Assembly (NCBI GenBank): GCA_034679345.1
Contig: JAXDAY010000013.1
Span: 1-64,000 of the forward strand
From: JAXDAY01 sp034679345
GTDB taxonomy: Bacteria > Eisenbacteria > RBG-16-71-46 > CAIMUX01 > VGJL01
DNA: 64,000 nt
Reading direction: 5' to 3'
The position numbers and the translations under genes are program-made. Below the pieces are notes generated by a model, which was not told the DNA's origin, did not search any database, and worked only from the letters and a program-made list of their open reading frames with translations. Of the stretch, positions 1 through 10,085 are shown in pieces; the stretch's first letter is position 1, and every line of letters begins with the position of its first letter.

Positions 1-987
<987 letters not shown>

Positions 988-1150
988 CGGAAACTCGGAG
1001 CGCCCCGGAACCGAGGCCCCGGGACGTTGGAATTACTTACACGCACCTCCGAGTCCGCCGAGGCGGACCGGTGTGCGTCGATTCGGGCTCGCGCACCTAC
1101 ACTCTCTTCCCTTGTCAAACAACGTGCCTCGCGCTCAGGCGCAAGAGGGA

Positions 1151-1178
1151 AAACTATCCTCGCGGACCTTCCCGTCAA
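1151..1178 (-). promoter_or_regulatory. rrn promoter P2 (TTGACG-N16-TAGTTT)
   Basis: A second sigma-70-like promoter downstream of P1 on the minus strand: TTGACG at 1173-1178 and TAGTTT at 1151-1156 with a 16-nt spacer. Tandem promoters are usual for rRNA operons. A third perfect -35 (TTGACA, 1113-1118) lies further downstream but has no good -10. The rest of 988-1410 holds no convincing gene. It is the leader of the rRNA operon on one strand and the 5' region of the PBP gene on the other. Confidence 0.55.
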
Positions 1179-1249
1179 AGGGAAAATCTCACCTGGCAGG
1201 CGAGGTCCGAAGATGGAAAACCATCGGAGCTCTGTCCGCGGGAACTCAG

Positions 1250-1278
1250 AAGATACGAAACCCGCTCCGAAGCGTCAA
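1250..1278 (-). promoter_or_regulatory. rrn promoter P1 (TTGACG-N17-TATCTT)
   Basis: On the minus strand a -35 hexamer TTGACG (1273-1278) and a -10 hexamer TATCTT (1250-1255) are separated by exactly 17 nt and point to the 16S gene. Just upstream (1279-1302) is an A/T-rich tract that is unusual in this GC-rich sequence and resembles an UP element. Start of transcription is predicted near 1243, giving a leader of about 255 nt. Confidence 0.72.
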
Positions 1279-1410
1279 GGAAGATTTTGATTTTTATTTC
1301 CCACCGTTCCGTTCCTCCTATCCTAGCCCATTGCATTGTGTTACGCTGCCGAGAAATTCCTGCCGCGCCGCTCTCTTGACCCCCCCGAGCGCCTGTGTTC
1401 TTCTCGCCGC

Positions 1411-3471
1411 GTGAGGACGTTTCTGCTCACATTGCTCCTCGTGCCAATCCTGATGGCCGCAGGCATTTACGGGCTTTTCGCGATCTGGGGCGGCGGGCTC
1501 CCAGAACCGGCCGGAACCGACGAGCTGCGCCCCAGCGCCCGCTCGGTCGTCCTCGACCGCGAGGGGCGGCCGATCGGGAGCTTCGCGATCGAGAACCGGG
1601 ACCCGATCCCGCTCGGCCGTGTCCCCCCGATCGTCGTCGAGGCGGTCCTCGCCGCAGAGGACGGTCGCTTCTACGGGCACTGGGGAGTGAACCTCATCGC
1701 CTTCGTTCGCGCGGCGATCCGCAACCTCCGCGCGGGGGGCGTCGAGCAGGGCGCGAGCACGATCACGATGCAGCTCGCGCGCAATCTCTTCCTCGATCAG
1801 AGCCGCACGCTCGAACGAAAGCTGAAGGAGATCGTGCTCGCCATCCGGCTCGAGCGATCGTTCTCGAAGGACGAGATCCTCGAGCTCTATCTCAATCGGA
1901 TCTACTTCGGCGAGGGAGCCTACGGCGTTCAAGCGGCATCGATGAGGTTCTTCGGCAAGAATCTCTCCGAGCTCTCCATCGCGGAGGCCGCGACCCTCGC
2001 GGGTTTGCCGGCGAATCCGGCGGCGTTCTCGCCGGTGCGGCATCCCGAGGCGGCGGAGGGCCGGCGAAACCGCGTTCTGCGATTGATGCGCACGCAGGAG
2101 AAGATCACGGAGAAGGTCTACAACGCGGCGCTCGGCGAGTCGCTCGTCGTGCGTTCCTCGGGTTCGAGCGTGGGCGAAGCTCCCTACTTCCTGGAATACG
2201 TCCGCATCCAGCTCGCCTCGCGGCTCGGATCCGATCGCGTCTACGAAGGCGGCCTTACGGTGCGCACGACTCTCGACCTCGAGCTCCAGCGCGCGGCGGA
2301 GCAGGCGGTGGAGCGTCACTGTCGGGAGATCGAGGAGGACCATCTCTACCGTGAGACATTCGAGTCGTTCCGCGAGGGGAAGCGCTCCGCCGAGGGCAGC
2401 ACGCCTTACCTGCAGGCGGCCCTCATCGCCGTCGAGCCGCAAACGGGCAGGATCCTGGCGATGGTTGGAGGACGCTCCTATCAGGACAGCCGCTTCAACC
2501 GTGCGGTGCAGGCGCGCCGGCAGCCGGGCAGCGCCTTCAAGCCCTTCATCTATGCCCTGGCGCTCAAGTCCGGGATGACCCCGTACTCGGTCGTCGTCGA
2601 CGAGCCGGTGAGCTACCCGATGGGCTACCGAGCCTCGATGGGGGTCTGGTCCCCCAAGAACTTCGGCAACAAGTACTCGGGCCCGGTCACTCTGCGCACG
2701 GCCCTTGCAAAATCGATCAACATCCCGAGCGTCAAGCTCCTCGAGAGGGTCGGACCGCGCACGGCCGTCGACTTCGCGCGCGCGTGCGGGATCCAGGGAG
2801 AGATCCCACCGTATCTCTCCCTCGCCCTGGGCACGGCCGAGGTGACGCCGCTGGAGATCGCTTCCGCCTACGGCGCTTGGATCAACGAAGGCATGCTCGT
2901 CTCCCCGATCAGCATCCTGTCGGTCGAGGACCCACTGGGCAGCAGCATCGAGGACAATCGTCCGGCCACTCGCGAGGTGCTCGATGAGAGGACGAGCGGG
3001 CTGCTCGTCGGGATGCTCCGCGCGGTCGTGGACAACGGCACCGCCGCACCGGCAAGAAGCAAGATGGGCTTCACGGCGCCTGCGGCCGGCAAGACGGGCA
3101 CCACGGACGACTACACCGATGCTTGGTTCATCGGGGCCATTCCGCGCTGCGTCTGCGCCGTATGGGTCGGCTTCGACGAGAAGCGGACGATCGGTTCGGG
3201 GATGACCGGGGCGAAGGCGGCGCTTCCGATCTGGGTCGACTTCATGAAGGAGGCGGTCCGGCATAACGGAGAGGAGCCTTTCAGCGTGCCGGCAGGGGTC
3301 GTGGAGGTGAAGATCTGCCCGGACTCGGGGATGCTAGCGACGGAATACTGCCGCGCAGTCGTCGATAGGTTCTCGGCGGGCAGCGAACCGAAGTCGTACT
3401 GCACCATCCACGGGCCGGCGCTCCCGCAAGCGCCGGCTGAGGAAGAGCCGGAAGTCGACGAAAGCTGGTAG
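1411..3471 (+). CDS. Class A penicillin-binding protein (PBP1A-type)
   Basis: Bifunctional peptidoglycan synthase: it polymerises lipid II and cross-links stem peptides at the periplasmic face. An N-terminal membrane anchor (residues 3-25) is followed by the GT51 glycosyltransferase domain. That domain has the EDGRFY motif with catalytic Glu83, then GASTITMQLARNL and KDEILELYLNRIYFG. The transpeptidase domain carries all three penicillin-binding motifs: SAFK (Ser374), SIN (Ser435-Asn437) and KTGT (Lys561). At 686 residues it is close to short class A PBPs. GTG at 1411 was chosen because it puts the anchor at the N terminus. The frame is open back to a TTG at 1336, but I see no good ribosome site for either. 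It is transcribed divergently from the rRNA operon. The tail after the transpeptidase domain is short and acidic. Confidence 0.95.
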   Translation: MRTFLLTLLLVPILMAAGIYGLFAIWGGGLPEPAGTDELRPSARSVVLDREGRPIGSFAIENRDPIPLGRVPPIVVEAVLAAEDGRFYGHWGVNLIAFVRAAIRNLRAGGVEQGASTITMQLARNLFLDQSRTLERKLKEIVLAIRLERSFSKDEILELYLNRIYFGEGAYGVQAASMRFFGKNLSELSIAEAATLAGLPANPAAFSPVRHPEAAEGRRNRVLRLMRTQEKITEKVYNAALGESLVVRSSGSSVGEAPYFLEYVRIQLASRLGSDRVYEGGLTVRTTLDLELQRAAEQAVERHCREIEEDHLYRETFESFREGKRSAEGSTPYLQAALIAVEPQTGRILAMVGGRSYQDSRFNRAVQARRQPGSAFKPFIYALALKSGMTPYSVVVDEPVSYPMGYRASMGVWSPKNFGNKYSGPVTLRTALAKSINIPSVKLLERVGPRTAVDFARACGIQGEIPPYLSLALGTAEVTPLEIASAYGAWINEGMLVSPISILSVEDPLGSSIEDNRPATREVLDERTSGLLVGMLRAVVDNGTAAPARSKMGFTAPAAGKTGTTDDYTDAWFIGAIPRCVCAVWVGFDEKRTIGSGMTGAKAALPIWVDFMKEAVRHNGEEPFSVPAGVVEVKICPDSGMLATEYCRAVVDRFSAGSEPKSYCTIHGPALPQAPAEEEPEVDESW

Positions 3472-3483
3472 TCCTTCGATCCG

Positions 3484-4808
<1,325 letters not shown>

Positions 4809-4812
<4 letters not shown>

Positions 4813-5228
4813 GGACGCCGACCCGTCTTCAGGCCGGCGCTCGCCGGGAGGAGCCGGCGCAGCGGAAACGAGCGCCGCCCGGCCGAATCGCAGAGCAGGA
4901 TCACTCGGATCTCCGGGGCCTCTCGCATCAAGAGCTCGCGGCATGCGCCGCAGGGCGGCGTCGGCCGCTCGGTGGCAGTGTAGATCCAGAGCCGCCGGAA
5001 GCCGCGCGCCCCGTGGGCGCGGGCGATCGCCAGGGCGGCGCGCTCCGCGCAGAGGCTCAAGCCGATCGAGGCCGATTCGAGATTGCACCCCGCATGCAGG
5101 TTCCCCTCTTCGTCCTCCAGGACGGCGCCGACGCGAAAGCCGGAGTAAGGGGCGTGCGCGCGCGCCGCCGCCTCTCGGCAGACCGATCGGGCGTCCTTCT
5201 CGGTCGTCCAGGTAGATCTCACGGACAC
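4809..5228 (-). CDS. cdd: Cytidine deaminase
   Basis: Zinc hydrolase converting cytidine or deoxycytidine to (deoxy)uridine, which the coupled phosphorylase can then split. The 139-residue protein has the homotetrameric short-form layout: YSGFRVGA near residue 28, CAERAALA (Cys ligand and catalytic Glu) and PCGACRE (two more zinc Cys). The C terminus overlaps the start of deoA by GTGA, implying translational coupling. ATG at 5228 is preceded by a purine-rich GGGAGGTG-type ribosome site. It is divergent from mazG with only 34 bp between. Confidence 0.95.
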
Positions 5229-5262
5229 CTCCCTTGTTCCCTCATGCTATCGTCCTATTGAC

Positions 5263-6078
5263 ATGGCTTCCGACTCCACAGCGATCTGGGCCGGCATCGC
5301 ACGAATCTGCGCCTACCTGAGAGGCGAGCAGGGCTGCTCCTGGGATCGGGCGCAGACGCCGGAGAGCCTCCTGCCCTATCTCCTCGAGGAGGTCCACGAG
5401 GTCGCCGAGGCCCTTGCCGCGAGGGGGCCGGAGGAGCTGACCGAGGAAGTCGGGGACGCGATCTACCTTTGGGTCTTCTTCATGCAGGTTCTCGAGGATT
5501 CGGGGCGCATCCGGCTGGACGAGGCGGCGCGCTCGATCGAAGAGAAGCTGAAGCGCCGTCATCCGCACCTCTTCGGATCGGGGAATGGTGCGACGGACGA
5601 GGCGTCCCCGCGTTCGGCCTGGGAGAAACGCAAGAGACTCGAGGCGCCCGCGGGCGCGGAGATCCTGCGCCCGCTGCCACCCGGATTGCCCGCGCTCCTG
5701 CGGGCCCGGAGGCTCCAGGAAAAGGCGGCCGCGTTTGGATTCGACTGGAGAGCGGCGAAGGATGTCTTTCCCAAGGTGCGGGAGGAGGTGGAGGAGCTCG
5801 CCCTCGCGATCGAGAGCGGATCCAGCGCCGGCGCCGTGAGGGAGGAGTTGGGAGACCTCCTCTTTGCCGTCGTGAATCTGGCGCGCCATCTCGGCGAGGA
5901 TCCGGAAGCGGCCCTCTCCGCCGCAACCGAGAAATTCCGGGGCCGGTTCAATCGCATGGCGGATGCGGTCGAGGAGAGGGGCCGCCGCATGGGCGAGGTC
6001 CCCCTCGATGAGCTCGAGATCGCCTGGCAGGAAGAAAAGCGACGCCGCCCTACGGAGACTCCCCCCAAGGATCGCTGA
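5263..6078 (+). CDS. mazG: Nucleoside triphosphate pyrophosphohydrolase MazG
   Basis: House-cleaning enzyme hydrolysing (d)NTPs, including aberrant ones, to NMP plus pyrophosphate. At 271 residues it has the E. coli-like two-domain form. The first MazG repeat (about 8-85) has CSWDRAQTPESLLPYLLEE followed by GDAIYLW. The second (about 160-245) has REEVEELALAIE and EELGDLLFAVVNLARH, the Mg-binding EExxE/D pattern. The repeats are joined by a basic linker. The last 29 bp overlap the convergent HTH-cupin gene. The ribosome site is weak and no clear promoter is seen in the short space shared with cdd. Confidence 0.93.
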   Translation: MASDSTAIWAGIARICAYLRGEQGCSWDRAQTPESLLPYLLEEVHEVAEALAARGPEELTEEVGDAIYLWVFFMQVLEDSGRIRLDEAARSIEEKLKRRHPHLFGSGNGATDEASPRSAWEKRKRLEAPAGAEILRPLPPGLPALLRARRLQEKAAAFGFDWRAAKDVFPKVREEVEELALAIESGSSAGAVREELGDLLFAVVNLARHLGEDPEAALSAATEKFRGRFNRMADAVEERGRRMGEVPLDELEIAWQEEKRRRPTETPPKDR

Positions 6079-6625
6079 CCAGCAAGAACCGTCCCATGAT
6101 GCCCGGGGCGGCCGAAAACCGAGGAGTCCCCGGCAGGACTCCGTGGATCGAGTCGCCGGTGGTGAGGCTCATCGTCTGGTCGCCGACCATGAACTCGACT
6201 TTCCCCTCCAGGCAATAGAGGCAGAAGCCCTGCCCTTCGCTGAACAGTTCGCACTCGATCGCGCCGCCGGATTCGATCCGCGCCTCATAGGCGCGCACGT
6301 TTCCGCCGAGCACCCCAGGGGTGAGGCGATCCATCGAGGCCCTGAACAGACCGACGCCGCCGGCGCAGGGGTCGGCCGGCCGAGCCCCTTCGCTGCTGAC
6401 GGTGACCTCGTCCATCTTCCGCTCCTCGATGAAGTAGCCCGGATCCTTCTGTAGCGCATGGGCGATCCGGATCAAGGCCCCAATCGTGGGCGAGGTCATT
6501 CCCCTCTCGATCTCCGATATATGCGTCGATGAGAGTCCGGAGATGTGCTCCACCTGCTTCAGCGTGAGCGTGCGCTGCTGCCGGATCTCGCGAACCCGCC
6601 GCCCCAACTCCTCCTTCGAGATCAT
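6050..6625 (-). CDS. HTH (XRE)-cupin transcriptional regulator A
   Basis: DNA-binding regulator with an N-terminal XRE helix-turn-helix (about residues 6-60: LKQVEHISGLSSTHISEIER) and a C-terminal cupin small-molecule sensor (about 110-185, ending in a G-D-x-I-H strand). This is the layout of PuuR/SutR-type repressors. Three ATG codons in a row (6631, 6628, 6625) follow an AGGAGG site. The third has the best spacing (8 nt), so it is used here. It lies downstream of a paralogue in the same orientation, and the Shine-Dalgarno overlaps that gene's end. Its ligand is unknown. A role in polyamine or arginine metabolism is only suggested by the upstream agmatinase-family gene. Confidence 0.85.
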   Translation of the reverse strand: MISKEELGRRVREIRQQRTLTLKQVEHISGLSSTHISEIERGMTSPTIGALIRIAHALQKDPGYFIEERKMDEVTVSSEGARPADPCAGGVGLFRASMDRLTPGVLGGNVRAYEARIESGGAIECELFSEGQGFCLYCLEGKVEFMVGDQTMSLTTGDSIHGVLPGTPRFSAAPGIMGRFLLVSDPWGESP

Positions 6626-6638
6626 CATCATCCCCTCC

Positions 6639-7208
6639 TCAAATGAACACGCGAGGCCGGACCACCCAGAAAGTCCGGCTCGGCGCGGGCGCCAGGTTGC
6701 GGATCCTGTGGGGGTGCGCCGCCTTGAAGTGGATCGAGTCCCCCCTGCGAAGGATGTGTGAGGAGCCGTCGACGACCACCTCGAGGATGCCCTCGATCAC
6801 ATAGCAGAACTCCTCGCCGAAATGCCCGGCCACTCCATCGATCTGACCGTTCGCCTGGATGGTCGAGACGAACAGCGACATCTCGGAGGGTGCCAGGCAG
6901 TCGGTGAGAGGATCGAGTTGGACCGTTCCGCCGCACATCGTCAAGGTCCGCCGCTCGCCGGGATGGAGCACGCGGAGCCGCGCCATCGGCGGAATGTCGA
7001 TGACATGGGAAGGAGGAACCCCGAGCGCGTCGGCGATCTTCTCGAGAGCGCCGATCGTGGGGGATGTGTTCCCGCGTTCGATTTCGGAAACATGCGTTGC
7101 GCTCACGCCCGCCTTCGCCTCGATGTCCTTGAGCGTGAGCCCTTTCTCATGGCGAATCCTGCGGATTCGCAGGCCAAGCGCCTTGCTGATCGACTGCGTC
7201 ATAACCAT
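6639..7208 (-). CDS. HTH (XRE)-cupin transcriptional regulator B
   Basis: A 189-residue paralogue of the next gene with the same order of domains: XRE HTH (about 9-64: LKDIEAKAGVSATHVSEIER) and cupin (about 110-185: GEEFCYVIEG then RRGDSIHFKAAHPH). The cupin keeps a Glu and His pattern that could bind metal. The pair shares the phrase SPTIGALxxIAxAL after the HTH, so it arose by duplication. ATG at 7202 is an alternative start with better ribosome-site spacing. It follows the agmatinase-family gene by 66 bp on the same strand and is likely co-transcribed with it. Confidence 0.86.
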   Translation of the reverse strand: MVMTQSISKALGLRIRRIRHEKGLTLKDIEAKAGVSATHVSEIERGNTSPTIGALEKIADALGVPPSHVIDIPPMARLRVLHPGERRTLTMCGGTVQLDPLTDCLAPSEMSLFVSTIQANGQIDGVAGHFGEEFCYVIEGILEVVVDGSSHILRRGDSIHFKAAHPHRIRNLAPAPSRTFWVVRPRVFI

Positions 7209-7274
7209 CCTCTCTCGTTCTGAACAGGACCTTGAATCACGGCCGTTCGCATGATGGTCATTTCGCCGATGAAG

Positions 7275-8153
7275 TCAGGCAAACCTCCTCGGCGGACACG
7301 TGTACCCCAGAACCTTGTACAGCAACTTTGCCGCCAGGAAATCCGGGGCGCGGAAGCCCGGGAGGGGGGAGAGCTCGACGATGTCGAAGCCAACGACCTC
7401 CCGGTCATGGGTCAACGTTCGGATCAGCCACAGGATCTCCTCCCAGAGGAATCCGCCCGGCTCGGGCGTGCCCGTCGCGGGGAGTATCGACGGGTCGAGA
7501 CAGTCGAGATCGATCGTGAGATAGAGCCTGGGCCCCAAGATTGCGAGCGCGTCCCGGACCAGCCCCTCCCGGTCCTCCCGCAATCGAGATGCCGGGAACA
7601 CCGGCAGTCGCTCGCGCTGGATGCGCGCGTACTCCGGATCACTGAGGCTTCGGATGCCGATCTGAACGGCGGGAAAGCGCTCCCGGGCGCGCGCCATCAC
7701 GCAGGCGTGGCTGTAAGGCGTTCCCTGGTACTCCTCGCGCAGATCGGCATGAGCGTCGAGATGGAGAATCGTGAGATTCTCCTGCCGCTCCTCCAGGGCG
7801 AGGAACGCGCCGATCGAGACGCTGTGATCGCCCCCGACGAGGATCGGGACTTGCCCGCCCTCGAGGACGTCGGCGATCTCGCCGGCGATAGTCTGAACCA
7901 TCCGCTCGGGGCCCCCGGCGATCTGCTCGATGACCTCGCCGGTGTGGACCCCGACGTCGATGGGGGAAAATCCCAGCTCCTGATCGAATAGCTCCATGTG
8001 AGTCGAAGCCTCGATCAGAGCGCGGGGGCCACCCCGGGCCCCTGTGCCATAGCTCGCCGTAAGATCATAGGCTACGGGAAGAAGCACGGCACGCGCTTCC
8101 CCTCGGGGGTACTGGAGTCCGCCAAACGCCCAGACGCTCTCGGTCACACCCAC
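7275..8153 (-). CDS. speB: Agmatinase / arginase-family ureohydrolase
   Basis: Binuclear manganese hydrolase releasing urea from a guanidino compound, most likely agmatine to putrescine. Metal-binding motifs are intact: GGDHS, DAHADL, the SHA histidine and DLDCLDPS, followed by the substrate-loop PEPGG. The 292 residues fit the SpeB branch rather than longer arginases. GTG at 8153 is preceded by AGGAGA at 7 nt spacing. Two HTH-cupin regulators of the PuuR type follow on the same strand, which fits a polyamine theme. Proclavaminate or guanidinobutyrase activity cannot be excluded by sequence reading. Confidence 0.9.
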   Translation of the reverse strand: MGVTESVWAFGGLQYPRGEARAVLLPVAYDLTASYGTGARGGPRALIEASTHMELFDQELGFSPIDVGVHTGEVIEQIAGGPERMVQTIAGEIADVLEGGQVPILVGGDHSVSIGAFLALEERQENLTILHLDAHADLREEYQGTPYSHACVMARARERFPAVQIGIRSLSDPEYARIQRERLPVFPASRLREDREGLVRDALAILGPRLYLTIDLDCLDPSILPATGTPEPGGFLWEEILWLIRTLTHDREVVGFDIVELSPLPGFRAPDFLAAKLLYKVLGYTCPPRRFA

Positions 8154-8210
8154 GCTCAGTCTCCTAAACTCCCGGTCCGCAGGGGCCTACGGCAAAAGCG
8201 TCCCGATCCA

Positions 8211-8239
8211 TGGATACCGTATTTCTTCCTTCATGGCAA
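8211..8239 (-). promoter_or_regulatory. Promoter for the agmatinase-regulator operon
   Basis: Minus-strand hexamers TTGCCA (8234-8239) and TATCCA (8211-8216) with a 17-nt spacer, about 55 bp upstream of the GTG start of the agmatinase-family gene. Both hexamers match consensus at four or more of six positions. Confidence 0.45.
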
Positions 8240-8281
8240 GGGATTACTCGGTCGCCGCGCCCCCGAGACGCCTCCCCGAGC

Positions 8282-8311
8282 TTGACAGCCCTGCAGGCGA
8301 CTCGGTACGGT
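8282..8311 (+). promoter_or_regulatory. Promoter for the 3D-domain gene (TTGACA-N18-TACGGT)
   Basis: A perfect -35 TTGACA (8282-8287) and -10 TACGGT (8306-8311) with an 18-nt spacer on the plus strand. The predicted start is about 35 bp upstream of the ATG. The opposite promoter lies just upstream, so the 200 bp between the two genes is a divergent control region. Confidence 0.55.
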
Positions 8312-8353
8312 CCGTGCTCTGGGTAGACGCGAGCACGGAGGGTTCACTCGGGA

Positions 8354-9046
8354 ATGCGATTCAACCTCTCACGGACGGTCCGGACGGGCCGGGCAGTGCC
8401 GTCCAGGGTCCTGGGGCAAATCCAGGCCTTGGCGGAGCTATCCCATTGCATTCCGCTGGAAGAAGTGGCGCCACCGGTCTGGAAGCTCCCCAGGGGCGTG
8501 CGTATCGCCGCGGTGTCGCTTGCGCTGGTCGCGCTGGTCACCGGCGTGCGGGTCCTCGACGCCGAGATCTCGACGCTGGAACCGGTCGTCGCGGCCGTGC
8601 AGGATGCCCGAATCCCCGCTCCGCCCCTCGCCCGACCGGAGAAGCCGGCGCCGACGGCGATCATGGTGGAGGTCCCGCCCGACGGGGACACGCATCGATT
8701 CCTCCAAGTCACCGTGAGCGCGTACACCAGCGCGGTCGACGAGACGGACCAATCGCCCCATTACACCGCCCAGGGAAAGCCGACGCGGCCGGGGACGCTC
8801 GCCCTCTCGCGCGATCTCCTCCGGACATTCACGCCGGACGCCCCCTTCGATTTCGGGGACCGCGTTCTGATTCCCGGCATGGGCATCTACCTGGTGGAGG
8901 ACACGATGCACCCGCGGTGGACCCGGAAGGCGGACATCTGGTTCTCCGATCGCACGACCGCACTTCGCTGGGGCGTGAGGAACGTCTACCTCACGGAAGT
9001 CGAAGCGGGCGGGCCCTTCCTGGTCGCCCGTGAATGGCACTCCTGA
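8354..9046 (+). CDS. Membrane-anchored 3D-domain protein
   Basis: A cytoplasmic N-terminal stretch of about 50 residues, one membrane segment (about 51-70) and a periplasmic C-terminal 3D (Asp-Asp-Asp) domain (about 115-225). The 3D fold is shared with the catalytic core of MltA and with YabE/Rpf-like proteins. The sequence shows VSAYTSAVDETDQ, FGDRVLIPGMGIYLVED and a final Asp in KADIWF, the three acidic positions that name the domain. A peptidoglycan-cleaving (lytic transglycosylase-like) role is inferred. The protein lacks the beta domain of MltA and any LysM or G5 repeat. The ribosome site GGAGGG is somewhat far (about 11 nt) from the ATG. Confidence 0.75.
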   Translation: MRFNLSRTVRTGRAVPSRVLGQIQALAELSHCIPLEEVAPPVWKLPRGVRIAAVSLALVALVTGVRVLDAEISTLEPVVAAVQDARIPAPPLARPEKPAPTAIMVEVPPDGDTHRFLQVTVSAYTSAVDETDQSPHYTAQGKPTRPGTLALSRDLLRTFTPDAPFDFGDRVLIPGMGIYLVEDTMHPRWTRKADIWFSDRTTALRWGVRNVYLTEVEAGGPFLVAREWHS

Positions 9047-9075
9047 GAGGACTCGGCCGGGCGGCTCCCCATTCG

Positions 9076-10011
9076 CTACCAGCTCCCCGCCTCCAGTGAG
9101 GTCAGAATCCTGAGATAGCTGTCGTATCGAAACGCGGGGATCGTCCCCCGTTCGACCTGCCGGCGCACCGCGCACTCGGGCTCGTGCCCGTGCCGGCAAT
9201 CAGAGAACCTGCAGGGACCCGCGGCCCGGAACTCGCGGAACGCGGAGGCCAGTTGGGCGGAGTCGATCCCCCAGGCGCGGACCGACCGTAGGCCCGGCGT
9301 ATCGAGGACGACTCCCCCGAATGGCAGATCGATCCACTCCACCCGCACGGTCGTATGGACGCCCCGCGAGGTGGCGCGGCTTACCGGTCGGGTTCTCAGG
9401 TGGAGGCCGGGAACGAGGGCGTTCATGAGGCTGCTCTTCCCGCACCCTGAAGGGCCGGTCAGAACCGTCGTCTTTCCCTCGAGATGCTCGCGCACCTCGC
9501 CGAGCCCCACGCCCTCATGGGCCGAACAACGCAGGAGTGGATAGCCGATGGCGGGATAAGCGGCAAGCTCGGGCGGATCGGGCTCGTGCCAGAGATCGCG
9601 CTTGTTGACCGCCACGAGGGCCGGGACGCCGGCGGCATGGGCGAGCAGGAGGAATCGATCGAGAGCGCGCAGGTTGAGCGGCGGGCGTCGGTACGACACC
9701 AAACAGAGGACCTGATCCACGTTCGCGGCCATCGCATGACAGCGTGTGGGATCCCCCGGGTCGGCGCGGGCGATGAGGCTCTTCCGGGGCAGCACGCGGC
9801 GGATCGAGAGGCCTCCATCCGGCTCCTCATCGAGGGCGACGCAGTCTCCGGTCGCCACCGGGTGCGTGCTCGTGCGGGGCCCCGATTTCAGGATCCCCCG
9901 GATCGTGGCCCTGCGATCGGAGTCGCCGACTCGAACGATCGCCACCGGCCCTTCGATCCGAATCACGCGCCCTGTGAGACCGACTGGCCTGCTTCGCTCC
10001 TCCGCCTGCAT
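9076..10011 (-). CDS. rsgA: Ribosome small-subunit biogenesis GTPase RsgA
   Basis: Circularly permuted GTPase that checks late 30S maturation. An N-terminal OB fold (about 8-75) is followed by the permuted G motifs: G4 NKRDLW, then G1 GPSGCGKSSLMN, then G3 DTPGLRS. The C-terminal zinc finger has the C-x5-C-x-H-x5-C pattern in CRFSDCRHGHEPEC. ATG at 10011 gives 311 residues and a sensible start for the OB domain. The frame is open further upstream but would overlap the divergent neighbour's control region. The gene is monocistronic as far as I can see. Confidence 0.94.
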   Translation of the reverse strand: MQAEERSRPVGLTGRVIRIEGPVAIVRVGDSDRRATIRGILKSGPRTSTHPVATGDCVALDEEPDGGLSIRRVLPRKSLIARADPGDPTRCHAMAANVDQVLCLVSYRRPPLNLRALDRFLLLAHAAGVPALVAVNKRDLWHEPDPPELAAYPAIGYPLLRCSAHEGVGLGEVREHLEGKTTVLTGPSGCGKSSLMNALVPGLHLRTRPVSRATSRGVHTTVRVEWIDLPFGGVVLDTPGLRSVRAWGIDSAQLASAFREFRAAGPCRFSDCRHGHEPECAVRRQVERGTIPAFRYDSYLRILTSLEAGSW

Positions 10012-10085
10012 CGCGCAACAGGATGGCAGATTCGAGCCGTCCGCGTCTCTGCTATGCTGCCGCGGTAACCGCAACAGGAGCCCCC

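Noticed and set aside
1090..1118. A third rrn promoter based on TTGACA at 1113-1118
   Set aside because: No acceptable -10 hexamer lies 15-19 nt downstream.
1318..3264. 648-codon minus-strand frame opposite the PBP gene
   Set aside because: Antisense shadow of a high-GC gene: composition rich in R, D, A and H, with no domain.
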